From Saprospiraceae bacterium (GTDB lineage Bacteria; Bacteroidota; Bacteroidia; Chitinophagales; Saprospiraceae): DNA of 48,107 bases. A program made the position numbers and the translations under genes. The stretch lies in contig JADZFD010000003.1 in assembly GCA_020850225.1 (NCBI GenBank), positions 1-48,107 on the forward strand, given 5' to 3'. The notes under the pieces are model-generated. The model was not told where the DNA came from and did not search any database. It saw nothing but the letters and a program-made list of their open reading frames with translations. This document shows positions 33,591 through 42,258 of the stretch, one piece after another (position 1 is the stretch's first letter; every line of letters begins with the position of its first letter).

Positions 33591-36500
33591 TTGAAAATTC
33601 TAAAACTTCGTCTTAAAAACATTCATTCCATAAAGGGAGAATTTCTGGTGGATTTTACGTCGGAACCACTTGCAAGTTCAGGACTTTTTGCGATTACAGG
33701 TGTAACAGGAGCGGGAAAATCCACTTTACTGGATGTGATAACACTTGCACTTTTTAATAAGATACCCAGATTTGCTGCTAACCGTCAGGGTGCAATTTCT
33801 AAGACTGAGATTGAAAGTTTAGGCGCTGTCATTACACATTTCTGTGATGATGCATATGCAGAAATAGACTATATAGCAGGAAATAAGCAGTACCGATCGA
33901 CATGGAGAATCGGCAGAACACGTAAAGGAGATCTGAAAGACTATAAAATGTCACTGGCTGACCTCGATTCCAATACTTTCTTCGATTTGGGTAATCGTGA
34001 AATACCTTTGAAGAATGAAGAAATATTGGGAATGAAGTACGAACAATTTATACGTTCTGTGGTGTTGTCCCAGGGAGATTTTGCTAAATTGCTCAAATCC
34101 GATGACAAGGAAAGAGCTCAGTTACTTGAAGATATTACAGGTAGCAGGATTTACAGAGAGATTGGAAAACGGGTTTTCGAACAATCGCGTGAAGCAGTAA
34201 AAAATATTGACCTGTTGCGTTTAGAAGCCAAAGGTGTAACATTTTTGCCGGAGGAGACAGTTAAGGAAAAAGAGTCTATACTTAAACGAAGTATTAGTAT
34301 AAAAAAGGAGCTGGATAAGCAATCTGAAATGCTCAGACAAACACTGAATAAAGTCGAAAGAAAAATTCAGCTGTTGCAAAAATCAACTCAGATTAATATA
34401 GCAGTCGAAACATTAGAAGCATCGAAGCAACAATTTGCTGACAAAGAGATTCAGCTGCAACGGCACATTACACTGAATCCACATAGGGAAGCTTTCGCAA
34501 CAGAGCGTAATTATCAGGAGAGACTTTTACAATTGAAAATCAAAATTGAGAAATTAAAAGACGAAGCTAACCAAGCAGAATTACAACAAATCAATCTGTT
34601 GGCTAAAATAATTGAATTAGTACATTCTACTGTTTCAAAAGAAAATGCCTTACATGTGTTGCAGGAGTTTGAAGACAAAATTTTATCGTATGATTCTCAA
34701 ATGAGCCATATAGCTGAACAGGGATTGAAGGAAAGATCTGATTTTGATCGTTTTGCAGGAGAAAATATGGAATATTTTGATTTTCAGTTGATATCAGACA
34801 GAAATCCTGCTATAATTATAGAAAGGCTGAATAACAGAATATCCGATTTGCAAAAAATACCGGTAGGTTTGAACGGTGATGTCAACAAACTCAATGCAGC
34901 ATTGAATAAAGTACAGGATGATTACAGAGCTTATCTCACACAATACAATAAGGTTGAATTATACGAAAAATTATTGAAAGAAAACGAGGAAATAGAAAGC
35001 TGGATTAGCAAAAGTGCATCGGAAATTGAACAACAAAACTTACAGACAGAACAATACATATCTCAGATAGATCTGCTCAATCATGATGAAATAAATCTTA
35101 GAAAAGAGAAGGATGAATGGCTGCTAATAGCATCTCTGGACGAGCACCGTGCACAATTGGAAGATGGGCAACCCTGTCCGCTGTGTGGTTCAGTGCATCA
35201 CCCTTATGCGGATACATTACCTGTCAAGGTACTGGATGTTGAATTGAAACTCAAAAAAAATCAGGAAGACATAACAGCACTTCAAAACGGATTGAAGGTT
35301 TTACAAAATAATATCACCATTTTAAAAACTACGTCAGATACAAAGCTGCAGCAGAAAAATGAGAATGTCGAAAAAATAAGTATTATTCAATCGGAGTTAA
35401 GCGATAAAATTATGTCTACTGAAGAATTGACTGAATGTATCCGGAAAGCTGAAGCAGATGAGTTGCGTATTAAAAATGAAATGAAGGTTATCAATGAAAT
35501 AAAGATATTGAGTTCGGCTCGTTTGATGATAGATAAAGTAGACGGACTAATCAGACAACATCAGGCAATATCAAAAGAGCGTAATATGCTGTTTTCGGCT
35601 AAGGATATCCGATCAGTAAGTCATGGTATCAAAGACCAATGGCACCAAATCAGAGAAACAATATTGAAAAACAATTCTGTTTCAGGTGAAACGCTGAGGC
35701 AACTTAAGGAAACTGAAACAGCTTATCTGAAACTATCGGGGCAGCTGCTGTCACATGTTTTGCAATTGGGATACCCAGATATTATTACTGCAAGACAGCA
35801 TTTGCTTCCGGAAGATGTTTTACAGCATATAACTAATGAAAGAGACAGGCTTCATGTAGCTGAATTGAATGTTAGGCTTGAAAAGCAACAGATATCTGAT
35901 GAATTGATAAAATTGTCAGATACAGAAGCAACGGAAAGTATTCTAAATGACATACAAAGTAATTTAAAATCGATCCATGCAGAGCGTGATACCCTTCAGG
36001 TTGAATCCGGTAGATTGATGCAGGAACTGAAACATAATGCCGACATGCTTCAAAAACATAAGGAACTGCAGGATCGAATTCAAAACCTGCTTGCTGAATC
36101 TGATCCGTTATTTAGATTAAATGATTTTATCGGTGATAAAGAAGGGAATAAGTACGCCAAATTTGCACAGAATCTGAATCTGAGGCAGCTTATACGTCTT
36201 ACCAATCAGCGGTTAAAAAAACTGACCGACCGCTATCTGCTTAAAGAAACGGAAATTGAAGAAGACTTTAAAGTAATAGATCAGTACCAGATGGATACTG
36301 TTCGCAGTGTACGAACCTTGTCAGGAGGAGAAACATTTATAGTCAGTTTAGCATTGGCATTGAGTCTCTCTGATATGGCATCCAATAATGTCAAACTGGA
36401 AAGCCTTTTTATTGATGAAGGATTTGGAACCCTGGATCAGGATTCTCTTGAAACAGCTCTGTTAACGCTTGAAAAATTGCAGTCAGAAAGTAACAGAACC

Positions 36501-36602
36501 ATAGGCATCATTTCTCACGTGGAAAGCCTGAAAGAAAGAATAACTACCCAGATAAGGATTAATAAGAACAGTCTTGGATATTCAGATATAGAAATAGTGT
36601 AA
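33591..36602 (+). CDS. sbcC: Nuclease SbcCD subunit C
   Basis: The Rad50-type ATPase partner of SbcD, 1003 aa. Walker A is GVTGAGKSTLLD near residue 39; the Q-loop region has VVLSQGDFAKLL; two long coiled-coil arms (about 190-480 and 560-830) flank the zinc hook CPLCGSVHH near 528; the ABC signature is LSGGETF near 910 and Walker B is LESLFIDEGFGTLD. The start codon is TTG at 33591, which yields the family's usual beginning (MKILKLRLKNIHSI). No other in-frame start fits better. Confidence 0.96.
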   Translation: MKILKLRLKNIHSIKGEFLVDFTSEPLASSGLFAITGVTGAGKSTLLDVITLALFNKIPRFAANRQGAISKTEIESLGAVITHFCDDAYAEIDYIAGNKQYRSTWRIGRTRKGDLKDYKMSLADLDSNTFFDLGNREIPLKNEEILGMKYEQFIRSVVLSQGDFAKLLKSDDKERAQLLEDITGSRIYREIGKRVFEQSREAVKNIDLLRLEAKGVTFLPEETVKEKESILKRSISIKKELDKQSEMLRQTLNKVERKIQLLQKSTQINIAVETLEASKQQFADKEIQLQRHITLNPHREAFATERNYQERLLQLKIKIEKLKDEANQAELQQINLLAKIIELVHSTVSKENALHVLQEFEDKILSYDSQMSHIAEQGLKERSDFDRFAGENMEYFDFQLISDRNPAIIIERLNNRISDLQKIPVGLNGDVNKLNAALNKVQDDYRAYLTQYNKVELYEKLLKENEEIESWISKSASEIEQQNLQTEQYISQIDLLNHDEINLRKEKDEWLLIASLDEHRAQLEDGQPCPLCGSVHHPYADTLPVKVLDVELKLKKNQEDITALQNGLKVLQNNITILKTTSDTKLQQKNENVEKISIIQSELSDKIMSTEELTECIRKAEADELRIKNEMKVINEIKILSSARLMIDKVDGLIRQHQAISKERNMLFSAKDIRSVSHGIKDQWHQIRETILKNNSVSGETLRQLKETETAYLKLSGQLLSHVLQLGYPDIITARQHLLPEDVLQHITNERDRLHVAELNVRLEKQQISDELIKLSDTEATESILNDIQSNLKSIHAERDTLQVESGRLMQELKHNADMLQKHKELQDRIQNLLAESDPLFRLNDFIGDKEGNKYAKFAQNLNLRQLIRLTNQRLKKLTDRYLLKETEIEEDFKVIDQYQMDTVRSVRTLSGGETFIVSLALALSLSDMASNNVKLESLFIDEGFGTLDQDSLETALLTLEKLQSESNRTIGIISHVESLKERITTQIRINKNSLGYSDIEIV

Positions 36603-36606
36603 GTCA

Positions 36607-36645
36607 AAAAAAAAGCCTTTCCGAATTTGGAAAGGCTTATTTTGT
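36607..36645 (+). terminator. Bidirectional terminator between sbcC and the Cys-rich gene
   Basis: The arms AAGCCTTTCC (36613-36622) and GGAAAGGCTT (36629-36638) pair over 10 bp with a 6-nt loop. An A run precedes and TTTTG follows, so it can stop both converging transcripts. It lies 11 bp after the sbcC stop. Confidence 0.88.
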
Positions 36646-36667
36646 TATAACTAATAAACGTATTATA

Positions 36668-37144
36668 TTACTTTTTACTGCTGCAGCAAGATTTTGTTGC
36701 ACTTTTGCTGGCAGAACATGCTTTGCCTTCAGCTGCTTTTTCTCCGGCACAAGCTTTAGTTTCAACTTTTTTACCGGCATCATCCTTTTCCATATAAGCG
36801 GAAGCTACCTCTGTAAATGCTTTTTTGTTACTGTCGTATGTAACTTCATTCCAGTTTTCTTCTCCAGCTTTGTTTACAGACTTACCATAGTATTTAGTAG
36901 TGCCTGATACCTCACATGTTTTTTTAACGATATTTCCGTTAGATGCCTGCATAGCTGATTCAGCTTCTGCTTCGATTCCGGATAAGGATGCCATATCTTT
37001 ATTTTCTGTGTTTTGGTCAGCAGAAGACATTTTTTTTGACATGCAGCATGACTTACCTGCAGTAGCAGCTTTTGAACCACACTGAGCGTTAGCTGAAAAA
37101 GATGCTAAAAGAATAAAAGAAAATAGAAATAATAATTGCTTCAT
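36668..37144 (-). CDS. Cys-rich exported protein, unknown
   Basis: A 158-aa protein with a signal peptide (LLFLFSFILLASFSANAQ) followed by a mature part rich in Lys, Ala and Cys. CGSKAATAGKSCCMSKKM occurs near the N-terminus and a related SCCSSKK ends the protein; CAGEKAAEGKACSASKSATK precedes it. The central region (SGTTKYYGKSVNKAGEENWNEV) appears folded. Pairs of Cys suggest metal binding or disulfides, but no known domain is identified. It is transcribed alone, converging on sbcC. Confidence 0.7.
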   Translation of the reverse strand: MKQLLFLFSFILLASFSANAQCGSKAATAGKSCCMSKKMSSADQNTENKDMASLSGIEAEAESAMQASNGNIVKKTCEVSGTTKYYGKSVNKAGEENWNEVTYDSNKKAFTEVASAYMEKDDAGKKVETKACAGEKAAEGKACSASKSATKSCCSSKK

Positions 37145-37378
37145 TTTTTTTGTTTTTAATTTTTTAATGACAATGAATGGATAACTTATTATAAAACGAT
37201 GTAAAGATATAGAAAATTACGTTGTGAGTAGCTTTATATAGGTATTTTATTTATTATTTAACAGTTTTACCACTAATTAACCATGTTTTTAAATATTTAA
37301 ATCAAAAAATATATACTAAATAGTCTTATTCAAAAGTTAATTTTAAAATGAATAGTATTACTATTTATAAATATTATC

Positions 37379-37386
37379 TATTTTTG
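37379..37386 (+). promoter_or_regulatory. -7 box of the bamD operon, nearly leaderless
   Basis: TATTTTTG matches TAnnTTTG exactly. The G is only 8 bp before the bamD ATG at 37394, so transcription would start at about 37391-37393 and the message would have almost no leader. Confidence 0.45.
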
Positions 37387-37393
37387 CGGCCTT

Positions 37394-38194
37394 ATGAGAA
37401 TATATATAGGTTTAGTAATAGTATTGGCATTCATTTTGTCCGGGTGTAAATCAGAATTTGAAACACTTCGTGCAAGTAACCAGCCGGAGAAGGTATATGC
37501 TGCAGCTAATAAGTATTATAAGAACAAAGAATATGACAAGGCCATCGCATTGTACGATGTCGTAATTCAGTTTTACAGAGGACGGCAGGAAGCTGAGGAT
37601 TTGTTTTTCAATTATGCCTATGCGCATTATTATCAGGGAGACTATATCCTTTCAGCAACCTATTTCAAGAATTATTCAGGAACATTCGGCAACAGCCCCA
37701 ACAAACAGGAAGCCGAATATATGGCAGCTTATTCCAATTATAAAATGTCACCCAACTTTAAATTGGATCAGTCTTATACTGTTAAGGCAATTGAAGGTAT
37801 GGAGCAGTTTATAAATTTGTATCCTGGTACTGAACGTGCCGAGATGGCCAATAGGCTGATTGATGAAATGCGGAGAAAACTGGAGCAAAAATCTTATGAG
37901 CAAGGTACGCTGTATTATAAAATAGGACAATATCAAGCAGCAGTTATATCATTTCAGAATACGATAAAAGACTTTCCTGAATCCGCAAAAATCGAAGAAA
38001 TAAGGTTTTTAATCTTAAAATCTTCATATATATTAGCTTCCAACAGTATTTATGAAAAGCAAGAAGAACGTTTTAATGAAACTTTAGATCATTATAATGT
38101 ATTTATAAAGAAACATCCTGCTTCTAAAATGCTGAAGGAAGCAAAAAATATTGAAAAACAAACATTAGCAGAGCTTAAAAAATTGAAAGCATGA
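37394..38194 (+). CDS. bamD: Outer membrane protein assembly factor BamD
   Basis: A lipoprotein of the BAM complex that helps insert outer-membrane proteins. It is 266 aa, with lipobox LAFILSGCKS (Cys near 18) and tandem TPR-like helices (KVYAAANKYYKNKEYDKAIALYD, EDLFFNYAYAHYYQGDYILSA, GTLYYKIGQYQAAVISFQN). The length and repeat pattern match BamD. The stop overlaps the ATG of rpoZ (ATGA). Essential in most bacteria. Confidence 0.92.
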   Translation: MRIYIGLVIVLAFILSGCKSEFETLRASNQPEKVYAAANKYYKNKEYDKAIALYDVVIQFYRGRQEAEDLFFNYAYAHYYQGDYILSATYFKNYSGTFGNSPNKQEAEYMAAYSNYKMSPNFKLDQSYTVKAIEGMEQFINLYPGTERAEMANRLIDEMRRKLEQKSYEQGTLYYKIGQYQAAVISFQNTIKDFPESAKIEEIRFLILKSSYILASNSIYEKQEERFNETLDHYNVFIKKHPASKMLKEAKNIEKQTLAELKKLKA

Positions 38195-38547
38195 CAACTA
38201 TAACAGATATTAAATCTAAGGTTCAGGGACTTGATTCAAGTGTCAAGGCAAGAAATATCAAGGAAATTTCAAAAAAGACATCGAGTATCTATGAGTCTAT
38301 AGCCGTAATCAACAAAAGAGCAGAAGAAATAGCTGTTGAGCTTAAGACAGAATTGCATAATAAACTCAATGAATTTGCGACCAGTTCTGAAACGATTGAA
38401 GAAATACTCGAGAATAAAGAACAGATAGAGATAAGCAAATTTTATGAGCGGTTGCCAAGCCCTTCAATAATTGCTACAGAAGAGTTTATCAGAGGCAATC
38501 TCAACTACGAGTATAAGGAGGAAGAAGCAAGATCCACAGAAGATTAA
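38191..38547 (+). CDS. rpoZ: RNA polymerase omega subunit, Bacteroidota type
   Basis: Omega helps assemble and stabilise RNA polymerase. The 118-aa sequence carries SSIYESIAVINKRAEEIAVELKTE and KEQIEISKFYERLPSPSI, the pattern of the omega family in Bacteroidota, which differs from E. coli RpoZ. The first four bases overlap the bamD stop. Its position between bamD and coaBC is the typical gene order for this phylum. Confidence 0.85.
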   Translation: MTTITDIKSKVQGLDSSVKARNIKEISKKTSSIYESIAVINKRAEEIAVELKTELHNKLNEFATSSETIEEILENKEQIEISKFYERLPSPSIIATEEFIRGNLNYEYKEEEARSTED

Positions 38548-38559
38548 AAAACTCTTGAA

Positions 38560-39753
38560 TTGCTCAAAGGAAAGAAAATTATCCTTGCAGTTACGGGAAG
38601 TATCGCTGCTTATAAATCTGCCTTGCTGTGCAGGGAATTGATTAAGGCCGGTTGTGAAGTAAAGGTCGTTATGACGGATGCGGCACAGCATTTTGTATCT
38701 GCTTTGACAATGAGCACATTGTCTGCTAATACTGTATATTCCGATTGGGAAAACGGGAAATCCTGGACGAATCATGTTGATTTGGGATTGTGGGCTGATT
38801 TAATGATTATAGCTCCCGCAACAGCAAATACCATAGCAAAGATGGCTCAGGGTCAATGCGACAATATGCTGATGGCTACCTATTTGTCAGCCAAATGTCC
38901 GGTAATATTTGCACCAGCTATGGATAGGGATATGTGGATTCATTCAGCTACGCAGCATAATATCAGGACACTTCTGTCCTATGGTCATCGGATGATTCCT
39001 GTAGGTTATGGATTTCTGGCGAGTGGTCTGACAGGTGACGGACGAATGGCAGAACCTGCTGAAATAGTACAATATGTTACTGATTTCTATACTGAAAGCC
39101 TTGCACTTGCCGGGAAGAAAATAATGATAACAGCAGGACCTACCTATGAAGCAATCGATCCTGTCAGGTTTATAGGCAACTATAGCAGTGGTAAAATGGG
39201 ATACGAATTGGCTCAGGTCTGTGCAGAACATGGAGGTGAAGTGGTGCTGATTAGCGGTCCTTCCAAACTAACTGTTACACACAGTAATATTAAGTTGATC
39301 AGGGTAATATCTGCTCAGGAAATGTATCAGGCTGCTGATGTTGTCTTTGATACATCTGATTTTGTTATTTTTGCAGCAGCTGTAGCTGATTACAGACCGG
39401 AACATGTAGCACCAAATAAAATCAAGAAAAAGGAAGATAACTTCTCTATCAGTCTGGTTAAAAATATCGATATTGCCGCAACACTTGGTAAAAGAAAAAA
39501 AGAGAATCAGCTGATGGTGGGATTTGCTCTTGAAACTGATAATGAGATAAGTCATGCAATTCAAAAATTACACAAGAAAAATATGGATTTTATCGTTCTT
39601 AATTCATTAAATGATCCCGGCGCCGGATTTATGCATGATACCAATAAAATAACTATTATTGATAACAAAGGAAATGAGGTGTCTTACGGGTTGAAGAATA
39701 AAAGAGACGTAGCCGGAGATATTGTGGATTATATACTTAAATTTAAAAAATGA
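38560..39753 (+). CDS. coaBC: Bifunctional phosphopantothenoylcysteine decarboxylase/synthetase CoaBC
   Basis: It catalyses two steps of coenzyme A synthesis: joining cysteine to 4'-phosphopantothenate (CoaB) and decarboxylating the product (CoaC). The 397-aa protein shows the flavin site AVTGSIAAYK, His in TNHVDLGLWADLMIIAPATANT, the substrate clamp FAPAMDRDMW, and in CoaB AGPTYEAIDPVRFIGNYSSG, AVADYRP and KIKKKED. The start is TTG at 38560, 12 bp after the rpoZ stop. The stop overlaps the next ATG (ATGA). Confidence 0.95.
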   Translation: MLKGKKIILAVTGSIAAYKSALLCRELIKAGCEVKVVMTDAAQHFVSALTMSTLSANTVYSDWENGKSWTNHVDLGLWADLMIIAPATANTIAKMAQGQCDNMLMATYLSAKCPVIFAPAMDRDMWIHSATQHNIRTLLSYGHRMIPVGYGFLASGLTGDGRMAEPAEIVQYVTDFYTESLALAGKKIMITAGPTYEAIDPVRFIGNYSSGKMGYELAQVCAEHGGEVVLISGPSKLTVTHSNIKLIRVISAQEMYQAADVVFDTSDFVIFAAAVADYRPEHVAPNKIKKKEDNFSISLVKNIDIAATLGKRKKENQLMVGFALETDNEISHAIQKLHKKNMDFIVLNSLNDPGAGFMHDTNKITIIDNKGNEVSYGLKNKRDVAGDIVDYILKFKK

Positions 39754-40670
39754 GACTAAAATCTTTATTAATACTGGTATCTTGTTTTGTTGTTTTCAAT
39801 ATTAACGATACACAAGCGCAGGAATTGAATTTTAAAGTTACAGTAGATAAAATCCCTGCATTGAGCCTGGTTAAGGCAGATCCGCAGTTTTTATCAGACC
39901 TGGCAAGAAGAATTGAAGAGTTTTTTAATAATACTCAGTGGGGCGAAGACAGGTATCGCGATTATGAAAAAATCAAAGGTAATGTACTTGTCATCATAAC
40001 AGAAGAATCAGCAGATCGCGTATATAAAGCAGAAATATCCATTCAAACAGAACGGCCTGTTTTCTACACCACTTATGTTACTCCCATAATGAATATCAAA
40101 GACAATAATATTATCTTTCCCTTTACAGAGATGAGTGTTCTTCAGAAAACATCTTCTACATTCTATGATAATCTGTCGTCTATTCTCAGTTATTATGCAT
40201 ATATGGCTTTAGGCCTGGATAGTGATTCCTTCAAAGTGAATAGTGGTGATTATTATTATAAAAAAGCACAGGAGGTAGTGCAGACTTTACCATCTGGTTT
40301 TGCGAACGATGATGGATGGAAAAGTAGTATTTCGAGTAAGAAAAACAGATACTGGATGGTAGATAATGCTTTGAATACCCAGTTCAGGCAGTTCAGACAG
40401 GCATTTTATGAATATCATAGAATGGGATTGGATAAAATGTATAGTGAGCCGGACAGGAGTAGGGCAGTGGTACTAAGTGCGTTAACATCCATCGGACAGG
40501 GAAATCTGGATTATCCCAATGGATATCTTACACTTGTATTCAGCGATACCAAAAAGGACGAAATTGTCGAAATCTTTAAGGTAGCCGATAAGGGACAAAA
40601 GGAGAAGGTCAAAGCTATCATGACAGGTATTGATGTCTCCAGAAAAAGCGATTACCAGGCATTGGATTAA
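39750..40670 (+). CDS. DUF4835 family exported protein
   Basis: A 306-aa protein with a signal peptide (LLILVSCFVVFNINDTQAQ). I recognise it as the DUF4835 family, which sits next to coaBC in many Bacteroidota. RRIEEFFNNTQWGEDRY, SILSYYAYMALGLDSDSF and WMVDNALNTQFRQFRQAFYEYHRMGLDKMY fit that family. Function is unknown, probably periplasmic. Its ATG overlaps the coaBC stop by four bases. Confidence 0.85.
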   Translation: MRLKSLLILVSCFVVFNINDTQAQELNFKVTVDKIPALSLVKADPQFLSDLARRIEEFFNNTQWGEDRYRDYEKIKGNVLVIITEESADRVYKAEISIQTERPVFYTTYVTPIMNIKDNNIIFPFTEMSVLQKTSSTFYDNLSSILSYYAYMALGLDSDSFKVNSGDYYYKKAQEVVQTLPSGFANDDGWKSSISSKKNRYWMVDNALNTQFRQFRQAFYEYHRMGLDKMYSEPDRSRAVVLSALTSIGQGNLDYPNGYLTLVFSDTKKDEIVEIFKVADKGQKEKVKAIMTGIDVSRKSDYQALD

Positions 40671-40696
40671 AACTATTATAACAAGCAGTATTCAGG

Positions 40697-41266
40697 ATGG
40701 TGTATATAGCTGTTTTTGCATCAGGAGGAGGTAGTAATGCCCGTGAAATATGCAGACATTTTGAAAACCATGCGACAGTTCAAGTAGGACTTGTTGTTAC
40801 AAATAACCCTAAAGCCGGTGTTGTTAAGGTAGCAGAAGAATATAATATACCTTCACTTATCTTAACCGGTAAGCAACTCAATGATTCCGGGTTTCTAACG
40901 GAACTACTCGATAAATATTCAATTGCATATATTATCCTGGCAGGTTACCTGAAGTTAATACCTGTATGGCTGCTTGACAAATATCCTGATAGGATTATGA
41001 ATATACATCCTTCGTTACTACCTAAGTATGGAGGTAAGGGTATGTATGGGATGCACGTGCATGAGGCCGTTAAAGCCAACGGAGATGCTGAATCGGGGAT
41101 GACTGTACATTTGGTAAACAATGAATTTGATAAAGGAAGAATTTTATTTCAGAAAAAGATTGTAATAACGCAGGATATGAGCGCAGAAGAAATTGCTGCT
41201 GCAGTACTTAATCTCGAACATGCTAATTATAGTAAAACAATAGAAAAATTTATTACTGGCTATTAA
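40697..41266 (+). CDS. purN: Phosphoribosylglycinamide formyltransferase PurN
   Basis: The third step of purine synthesis: transfer of a formyl group from 10-formyl-THF to GAR. The 189-aa enzyme has AVFASGGGSNARE (phosphate binding), the catalytic Asn and His in IMNIHPSLLPKYGGKGMYG, and the Asp in HLVNNEFDKGRILFQ. The length is standard. It starts 26 bp after the DUF4835 stop, probably at the end of the same operon. Confidence 0.95.
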   Translation: MVYIAVFASGGGSNAREICRHFENHATVQVGLVVTNNPKAGVVKVAEEYNIPSLILTGKQLNDSGFLTELLDKYSIAYIILAGYLKLIPVWLLDKYPDRIMNIHPSLLPKYGGKGMYGMHVHEAVKANGDAESGMTVHLVNNEFDKGRILFQKKIVITQDMSAEEIAAAVLNLEHANYSKTIEKFITGY

Positions 41267-41469
41267 TTTTATTAAGTTAAGAATAATATATTGTAAATAA
41301 CTTATTTATTTATGTTAATTATTGTTAATCATATATACACATGATCATGATTAATGAAATATTACATAACTTTGTGTCGTTGATATTGATAGAATATTAT
41401 TTCTTTGCGAAAATTAATAAAATATTAGTATCGTTTATAAATATAAAAATCCAATTAAAAATTAATTTT

Positions 41470-41964
41470 ATGAGCATCTTAAAAAAATATCAGGCAGCTA
41501 AGGGAAATTATAAGGTAACATTTACATATCCTGCCAATGAAGGAACACAAACAGTTCAGGTATTGGGTGACTTTAATAACTGGAACTCTAATGAGGCACC
41601 TAAGTTAAAAAAGGGTAAAGAAGGATTTACAACTACATTGGAATTAAATGCTGGTAATTCTTATGAATTCAGATATTTAATCAATAGCAACCAATGGGAA
41701 AATGATGTGCATGCTGATCAGCATGTTCCATCTTTATATGCAGGAACAAATAATAGTCTTCTTCAATTAGATGCTGTTGAAGCACCGGTTAAGAAAACGA
41801 CTGCTGTTAAAGCTATTTCCTCCAAAAGGACAACTACTGAAACTAAAAAAGTGGAAGCTAAAGCAGCAAAAGCTACAACTTCCAAAAAGGTTGATTTGGA
41901 AGGAACTGTAAAAGCTGTAAAAGTAGTTGCTTCCAAGAGAAGTGTTAAGAAGCCAGCAAAATAA
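41470..41964 (+). CDS. CBM48-like glycogen-binding domain protein with basic tail
   Basis: A 164-aa protein. The N-terminal 95 residues form an isoamylase-N/AMPK-beta type early-set domain (KVTFTYPANEGTQTVQVLGD, FNNWNS, YEFRYLINSNQWENDVHADQ). The C-terminal 60 residues are rich in Lys, Ala, Thr and Val (KKTTAVKAISSKRTTTETKK, ending SVKKPAK), like histone H1-type tails. It may bind glycogen or starch; the tail could bind nucleic acid or acidic surfaces. The frame begins earlier at 41341, but the extra residues are an AT-rich translation without family match, so ATG 41470 is chosen. Confidence 0.78.
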   Translation: MSILKKYQAAKGNYKVTFTYPANEGTQTVQVLGDFNNWNSNEAPKLKKGKEGFTTTLELNAGNSYEFRYLINSNQWENDVHADQHVPSLYAGTNNSLLQLDAVEAPVKKTTAVKAISSKRTTTETKKVEAKAAKATTSKKVDLEGTVKAVKVVASKRSVKKPAK

Positions 41965-42110
41965 TTTGTTGAATCTTTACAGATTATCATCAATCTGATA
42001 TGTAGCATAAATTTTTGTTTAATGACGATATTGTATTTGTCATTAGGATGAATTAATGATATAACTGTATAATTAAATTTGATTTGTTAAGTACTTTTAG
42101 TACAAACTTA

Positions 42111-42145
42111 AAATGCACCGACCCCCATATTCGGTGCATTTTTTA
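42111..42145 (+). terminator. Terminator after the CBM48-like gene
   Basis: The arms AAATGCACCGA (42111-42121) and TCGGTGCATTT (42131-42141) enclose 9 nt and are followed by T. It is about 150 bp after the stop codon. Confidence 0.8.
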
Positions 42146-42258
42146 TTCAGGGCAATCGAATAATGCATACGTGAAATTAATATCTCATTGAATTATTTGA
42201 ATGATTACGGTTCCTTTCATAACTTCGTGATAATTTTTGTATAAATTAATTTGATGAT

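Noticed and set aside
41341-41469. N-terminal extension of the CBM48-like protein
   Set aside because: The extra 43 residues are translated from AT-rich promoter-like sequence; the family domain begins right after the ATG at 41470.
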